Below are positions 7,027 through 10,175 of a DNA stretch of 10,175 nucleotides, in pieces. Origin of the DNA: JANYHF01 sp031367715 (GTDB taxonomy: Bacteria > Pseudomonadota > Alphaproteobacteria > Rhizobiales > Hyphomicrobiaceae); contig JANLQJ010000239.1 in NCBI GenBank assembly GCA_031367715.1, forward strand, positions 1 to 10,175. Reading direction: 5' to 3'. The notes below the pieces were generated by a model. It was given only the letters and a program-made list of their open reading frames with translations, was not told the DNA's origin and made no database searches. The position numbers were made by a program, and so were the translations under genes. The first letter of the stretch is position 1, and every line of letters begins with the position of its first letter.

Positions 7027-9276
7027 TCAAAAACTCGGCCCGAACTTGTTCGACCTGGGGAAGCCTTTCGGCGCCAGCTGACCGGCCTGGGCGCGCTCGC
7101 CGGCCCATTCCTTCAACTCGGCCCAACTTAGCTGGAACGTCCGCCCCGCCGCGTCAAGCCAGGTCAGGCCGTCCTTCTTTGCGAACACGCGCGCATCGGC
7201 GATGTTACCGTCCTTGTACTTCTGCAGCCGCACGCCTTTTCCGCGGGTCATTTCGTTGACCTCGGCGAGTGGGAACACCAGCAATTTGCGGTTTTCACCC
7301 ATTACGGCGACGTAGTCGCCCTCAGCCGGCACGCACACCACCGCCTCTTCGGGCTCGGTGATGTTGAGCACCTGGCGGCCCTTGCGGGTCATGGCGACGA
7401 CTTCTTCCTCAGGCACGACGAAGCCGTTGGCCGCGGTCGAGGCCACCAGCAGCTTGCGGCCCGGCTGATGCACGAAGGCATCGACGATGGTGTGGTTCTC
7501 TTCCAGATCGATCATCAGGCGCACGGGTTCGCCATGACCGCGCCCGCCCGGTAGCTGGCCGCATTGCAGTGTGAAGAATTTGCCGTTGCTGGCAAACAGG
7601 ACGAGCTTGTCCGTGGTTTGGGCTTGCAGCGCACGCTTCAGCTCGTCGCCCTGCTTGAACTGCACGCCCGACATATCGTCGATATGGCCCTTGAGGGTGC
7701 GGATCCAGCCCTTCTCGGATAATACAACCGTCACCGGCTCTTTCTCGGCCAGCAGTTCTTCCATGTCGATGTCGACGTCGGGCGGATCGGCGAAGGTTGA
7801 GCGGCGCTTGCCGACGGCCGTAGTCTTGCCAAACTGCTCTTTGACCTTTTTGATCTCGCCTGAGATGCGATCCCAGATTTTGTCGTCGGATTTCAGCAGC
7901 GCCTGCAGGTCGTCCTGCTCTTTGCTGAGCTGGTCATGTTCGCGCTTGATTTCAAGCTCCTCGAGCTTGTTCAAGGCGCGCAGGCGCATATTGAGGATGG
8001 CTTCGGCCTGCACCTCGGTGAGATTGAAGGCGGCCATCAGCTCGGGCTTGGGCTCATCGCCAAAGCGGATAATACGGATCACCTCGTCGAGGTTGAGGAA
8101 GGCGATCAGCAGGCCATCGAGCACTTCGAGGCGGTGCGCGATCTTTTCCAGGCGAAAATTGGTGCGCCGGATCAGCACCTGCTTGCGGTGATCCAGCCAC
8201 TCGGTCAGCACGTCCTTCAAGCTGAGCACGTTCGGCACCTGGCCGCGCGACAGCACGTTCATGTTGAGCGGGAAACGCGTCTCCAGCTCGGAGGAGCGGA
8301 ACACGCTTTCCATCAGCAGCACGGGATCGACGGTGCGGCTCTTGGGCTCCAGCACCAGCCGGATATCCTCAGCGCTCTCGTCGCGCACGTCTTCCAGCAG
8401 CGGCAGCTTCTTGGCCATCAGCAGCTCGGCGAGCTTCTCCACCAGCTTGCCTTTCTGCACGCCATACGGGATCTCGGTGATGACGATGATGTAGGTGCCG
8501 CGGCCCGTCTCTTCCTTTTGCCAGCGCGCCCGCAGACGGAACCCGCCGCGCCCTGTCTTGTAACTCTCCAGGATCGACGCCCGCCCTTCGACGATGACGC
8601 CGCCGGTGGGGAAGTCGGGGCCAAGAATGAGTTTGAGTTCCATCAGCTTTTCGATGGTGGTGTTCGGGTGCTTGATCAGGTGCAGCGCAGCGGTGCACAG
8701 CTCATCGAGATTGTGCGGCGGAATGGACGTCGCCATGCCCACGGCGATGCCCGACGATCCATTGGCGAGCAAGTTTGGAAACGCGGCCGGCAGCACCACC
8801 GGCTCCTGCTCGCGGCCATCGTAGTTGGGGCGGAAATCGACCGTGTTCTCGTCGATGCCATCCAGCAGCAGCGCGCCGATCGGCGTCATCTTGGCTTCGG
8901 TGTAGCGCATGGCGGCGGGGTTATCGCCGTCGATGTTGCCGAAATTGCCCTGGCCGTCGACGAGTGGATAGCGGACCGAGAATTCCTGCGCCAGCCGCAC
9001 CAGCGCGTCATAGATCGACTGGTCGCCATGCGGATGGAACTTGCCCATCACCTCGCCGACGATGGCCGCGCACTTGCGATAGCCCTCGGCGGGATTGAGC
9101 TTCATCTCGCGCATGGCGTGCATCAGGCGACGATGCACCGGCTTCAGGCCGTCGCGCACGTCGGGCAGCGCGCGGTTCATGATGGTCGAGAGCGCGTAGG
9201 CGAGGTAGCGCTCTTCCAGCGCGTCACGCAGGTTGATCGGCTCGATCGGCTGGGGCAGAATCGGTTTGTCGCTCAT
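7027..9276 (-). CDS. parC: DNA topoisomerase IV subunit A
   Basis: This is the DNA-cutting and rejoining subunit of topoisomerase IV, which with ParE unlinks daughter chromosomes. The 749-residue length is close to E. coli ParC (752). The N-terminal domain starts with INLRDALEERYLAYALSTI at 14-32 and ALPDVRDGLKPVHRR at 36-50. The HPHGD loop is at 81-85 and the catalytic tyrosine is Y125 in AAMRYTEAK. The motif ANGSSGIAVGMATSIPPHN follows at 171-189. A coiled segment rich in E, K and L lies in the middle (roughly 410-470), and the C-terminal part is the DNA-wrapping propeller. No GyrA-box (QRRGGKG) is present, which supports ParC over GyrA. At the quinolone-contact positions it has Q86 and D90 where E. 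coli ParC has S80 and E84. The start at 9276 lacks a strong ribosome site but gives a normal N-terminus. Confidence 0.96.
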   Translation of the reverse strand: MSDKPILPQPIEPINLRDALEERYLAYALSTIMNRALPDVRDGLKPVHRRLMHAMREMKLNPAEGYRKCAAIVGEVMGKFHPHGDQSIYDALVRLAQEFSVRYPLVDGQGNFGNIDGDNPAAMRYTEAKMTPIGALLLDGIDENTVDFRPNYDGREQEPVVLPAAFPNLLANGSSGIAVGMATSIPPHNLDELCTAALHLIKHPNTTIEKLMELKLILGPDFPTGGVIVEGRASILESYKTGRGGFRLRARWQKEETGRGTYIIVITEIPYGVQKGKLVEKLAELLMAKKLPLLEDVRDESAEDIRLVLEPKSRTVDPVLLMESVFRSSELETRFPLNMNVLSRGQVPNVLSLKDVLTEWLDHRKQVLIRRTNFRLEKIAHRLEVLDGLLIAFLNLDEVIRIIRFGDEPKPELMAAFNLTEVQAEAILNMRLRALNKLEELEIKREHDQLSKEQDDLQALLKSDDKIWDRISGEIKKVKEQFGKTTAVGKRRSTFADPPDVDIDMEELLAEKEPVTVVLSEKGWIRTLKGHIDDMSGVQFKQGDELKRALQAQTTDKLVLFASNGKFFTLQCGQLPGGRGHGEPVRLMIDLEENHTIVDAFVHQPGRKLLVASTAANGFVVPEEEVVAMTRKGRQVLNITEPEEAVVCVPAEGDYVAVMGENRKLLVFPLAEVNEMTRGKGVRLQKYKDGNIADARVFAKKDGLTWLDAAGRTFQLSWAELKEWAGERAQAGQLAPKGFPRSNKFGPSF

Positions 9277-9281
9277 GCAAC

Positions 9282-9312
9282 GTGGTTAGACCACATGCGC
9301 CTCTGCGCTCAA
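9282..9312 (-). promoter_or_regulatory. Possible parC promoter with a palindrome over the -10
   Basis: On the minus strand TTGAGC (9307-9312) precedes TCTAAC (9285-9290) by 16 bp. The -10 sits inside the inverted repeat GTGGT-TAG-ACCAC (9282-9294). Transcription would begin almost at the parC ATG, giving a nearly leaderless mRNA, which fits the missing ribosome site. This is a weak, eye-read assignment. Confidence 0.3.
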
Positions 9313-9339
9313 GTGCCGTGGAGACACATGCGGGCGCAT

Positions 9340-9690
9340 GATTCTTTGCTTGCGCCCGGCGACTCCCCTCCGGGGAGCCGGCCGCCGGGCGCGATTGTCT
9401 CGCTTGTTCGCCGCTGTCGACTCCGTTCGGGGAGCCGGCCGCCGGGCGCGATTGTCTCGCTTGTTCGCCGCTGTCGACTCCGTTCGGGGAGCCGGCCGCC
9501 GGGCGCAATTGTCTCGCTTGTTCGCCGCTGTCGACTCCGTTCGGGGAGCCGGCCGCCAGGCACAATTGTCTCGCTTGTTCGCCGCTGTCGACTCCGTCCA
9601 GGGAGCCGGCCGCCGGGCGCGATTGTCTCGCTGGTTCGCTGCTGGCGGCAGGCTCCCCGGAGGGGAGTCGCCAGCGGCCAACAAAGAATC
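9340..9690. repeat. Tandem array of REP-like palindromic elements, 57-bp period, with inverted end units
   Basis: Unit A is at 9340-9392 (53 bp). Units B to E follow head to tail at 9393-9449, 9450-9506, 9507-9563 and 9564-9620, each 57 bp. A truncated unit starts at 9621, and an inverted unit G occupies 9641-9690. The outer boundaries are GATTCTTTG (9340-9348) and CAAAGAATC (9682-9690). Units B to E share a GATTGTCTCGCTTGTTCGC head and a core GACTCCGTTCGGGGAGCC followed by GGCCGCCGGGCGC. A and G keep well-paired outer arms; B to E have lost pairing in the left arm. The array fills the gap between parC and the YARHG-like gene. No gene is credible inside it: 57 is a multiple of 3, so several frames stay open on both strands. 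Origin by amplification of a REP-type element is inference. Confidence 0.85.
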
Positions 9691-9706
9691 GGGGGCATCA
9701 GCCCCC
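9691..9706 (-). terminator. GC hairpin at the end of the YARHG-like gene
   Basis: GGGGGC (9691-9696) and GCCCCC (9701-9706) form a perfect 6-bp stem with loop ATCA, covering the stop codon of the minus-strand gene. No T run follows on the minus strand, so it may be a weak terminator or an mRNA 3' end structure; the CAAAGAATC end of the repeat array abuts it. Confidence 0.35.
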
Positions 9707-10030
9707 GTAGTTGCAACCCTTGGCCGCCTCGACGCTGCGGACGGTCGCGACGTTGGCGCGCTCATGGGCGTTCAGCGGCACGGCACTCTGATCGTTGATA
9801 TAGCAGCCGTCGTTGCCAAGTTCGTTGATGCCGGTCTGGGTCGTGAAGCAGTAGCCGCGATCCTTGTAGATGCCATTGCGGACGTTCCACAGCAGTTGGC
9901 AGCTGAACTCGTACAAGGGCTTTTTGGGAAAGTAGTTCGTGCTGGTGCAGCCGATGATTTCGTAACAGCTGTTGGCACGAGCTGGCACGGCAGCCAGGAT
10001 TGGGGCGATGAGGACCGAGGCGAGAAGCAT
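9698..10030 (-). CDS. Small secreted cysteine-rich YARHG-like protein
   Basis: From the ATG at 10030 this is a 110-residue protein with a Sec signal peptide (hydrophobic residues 2-16, ARA cleavage around 17-19). The mature part carries a YARHG-like pattern: CQLLWNVRNGIYKDRGYCF at 44-62, GNDGC at 72-76, then VPLNAHERANV and KGC near the end. IYKDRGYCF corresponds to the IYARHGY core. Six cysteines (22, 28, 44, 61, 76, 106) could make three disulfides in the periplasm. The function of the domain is unknown. A TTG at 10051 is an attractive alternative start, with GGAG 8 nt upstream, and would give 117 residues; upstream GTG/ATG codons near 10120-10126 are rejected because the transposase fragment is encoded there in another frame. 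The repeat array begins 7 bp past the stop. Confidence 0.75.
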   Translation of the reverse strand: MLLASVLIAPILAAVPARANSCYEIIGCTSTNYFPKKPLYEFSCQLLWNVRNGIYKDRGYCFTTQTGINELGNDGCYINDQSAVPLNAHERANVATVRSVEAAKGCNYGG

Positions 10031-10052
10031 TGATCTAAGGATATCCGCCAAA

Positions 10053-10175
10053 TTAACCGCTCCGATTGGCCGGTGCAGATCTGGGGCGGATCGTGTAGTT
10101 CCATTCAGGATGGAACGCATCGCCACTGATGTCGAGGGTGGCCATCTCGGCGTCGCTGACCTTGATGCCTTTTTC
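10053..10175 (-). CDS. C-terminus of an ISAzo13-type (Rhodopirellula DDE) transposase, cut by the window edge
   Basis: Translating the minus strand from the window edge to the TAA at 10053-10055 gives 40 residues. They include KGIKVSDAEMATLDI and FHPEWNYTIRPR. This matches the C-terminal end I recall for ISAzo13-family transposases (a YPKGIKVS-type start and FHGEWNYTI near the end). Its catalytic part lies outside the window, so it cannot be judged whether the element is intact or a remnant. The expected terminal inverted repeat beyond the stop cannot be recognised with one end only. Its stop lies 2 bp beyond the alternative TTG start of the YARHG-like gene, on the same strand. Confidence 0.7.
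   Translation of the reverse strand, partial: EKGIKVSDAEMATLDISGDAFHPEWNYTIRPRSAPANRSG

Noticed and set aside
9340..9690. CRISPR array
   Set aside because: Repeats are directly adjacent with no unique spacers, unit length is 57 bp, and no cas genes are nearby.
7936..9798. 620-residue open frame on the plus strand
   Set aside because: It runs antisense through most of parC and then the repeat array. parC has clear motifs and catalytic residues; this frame has none and is kept open by GC-rich codon bias and by a repeat period divisible by three.
9286..10033. Several open frames with 19-residue repeats across the array on both strands
   Set aside because: Each 57-bp unit translates to 19 residues in whichever frame it is read, so all stay open together. 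None has a good ribosome site or a known repeat-protein pattern, and the DNA is better explained as palindromic elements.

Overview
The window looks like a GC-rich alphaproteobacterial chromosome, most likely Hyphomicrobiales (Rhizobiales), possibly a Devosia-like genus. The supporting signs are a K+-independent proton pyrophosphatase, a ParC with the HPHGDQSIYD motif, a double cold-shock-domain protein, a DUF192 gene followed by tRNA-Pro and an NDUFS4-like complex I gene, and a YARHG-type secreted protein. The genus is an inference from gene content; no marker gene in the window fixes it.

Left part (1-3045), minus strand: a short intergenic edge with a REP-like hairpin, an intrinsic terminator, then hppA (membrane H+-pyrophosphatase), a 273-bp spacer with a possible promoter, and gloA (glyoxalase I). 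A 441-bp divergent intergenic region (3046-3486) carries the gloA promoter and the long leader of a double cold-shock-domain gene.

Middle part (3487-6981), plus strand: the cold-shock gene, an overlapping exported DUF192 gene, tRNA-Pro(UGG), an NDUFS4-type complex I accessory subunit, a pair of facing REP-like elements, an exported DUF4864 protein and an MFS transporter. The last two are probably co-transcribed.

Right part (7027-10175), minus strand: parC (topoisomerase IV subunit A), converging on the transporter. Upstream of parC is a 351-bp array of REP-like palindromic elements (9340-9690) with a 57-bp period, bounded by inverted end units. Beyond it lie a small secreted cysteine-rich YARHG-like protein and, running off the edge, the C-terminus of an ISAzo13-type transposase.

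Most genes are core housekeeping. The unusual material is the REP-like family: the array and the pair at 5124-5216 share a GATTCTTTG tag, and the stem arms change sequence between copies while staying complementary. No complete mobile element, CRISPR array or defence system is present.
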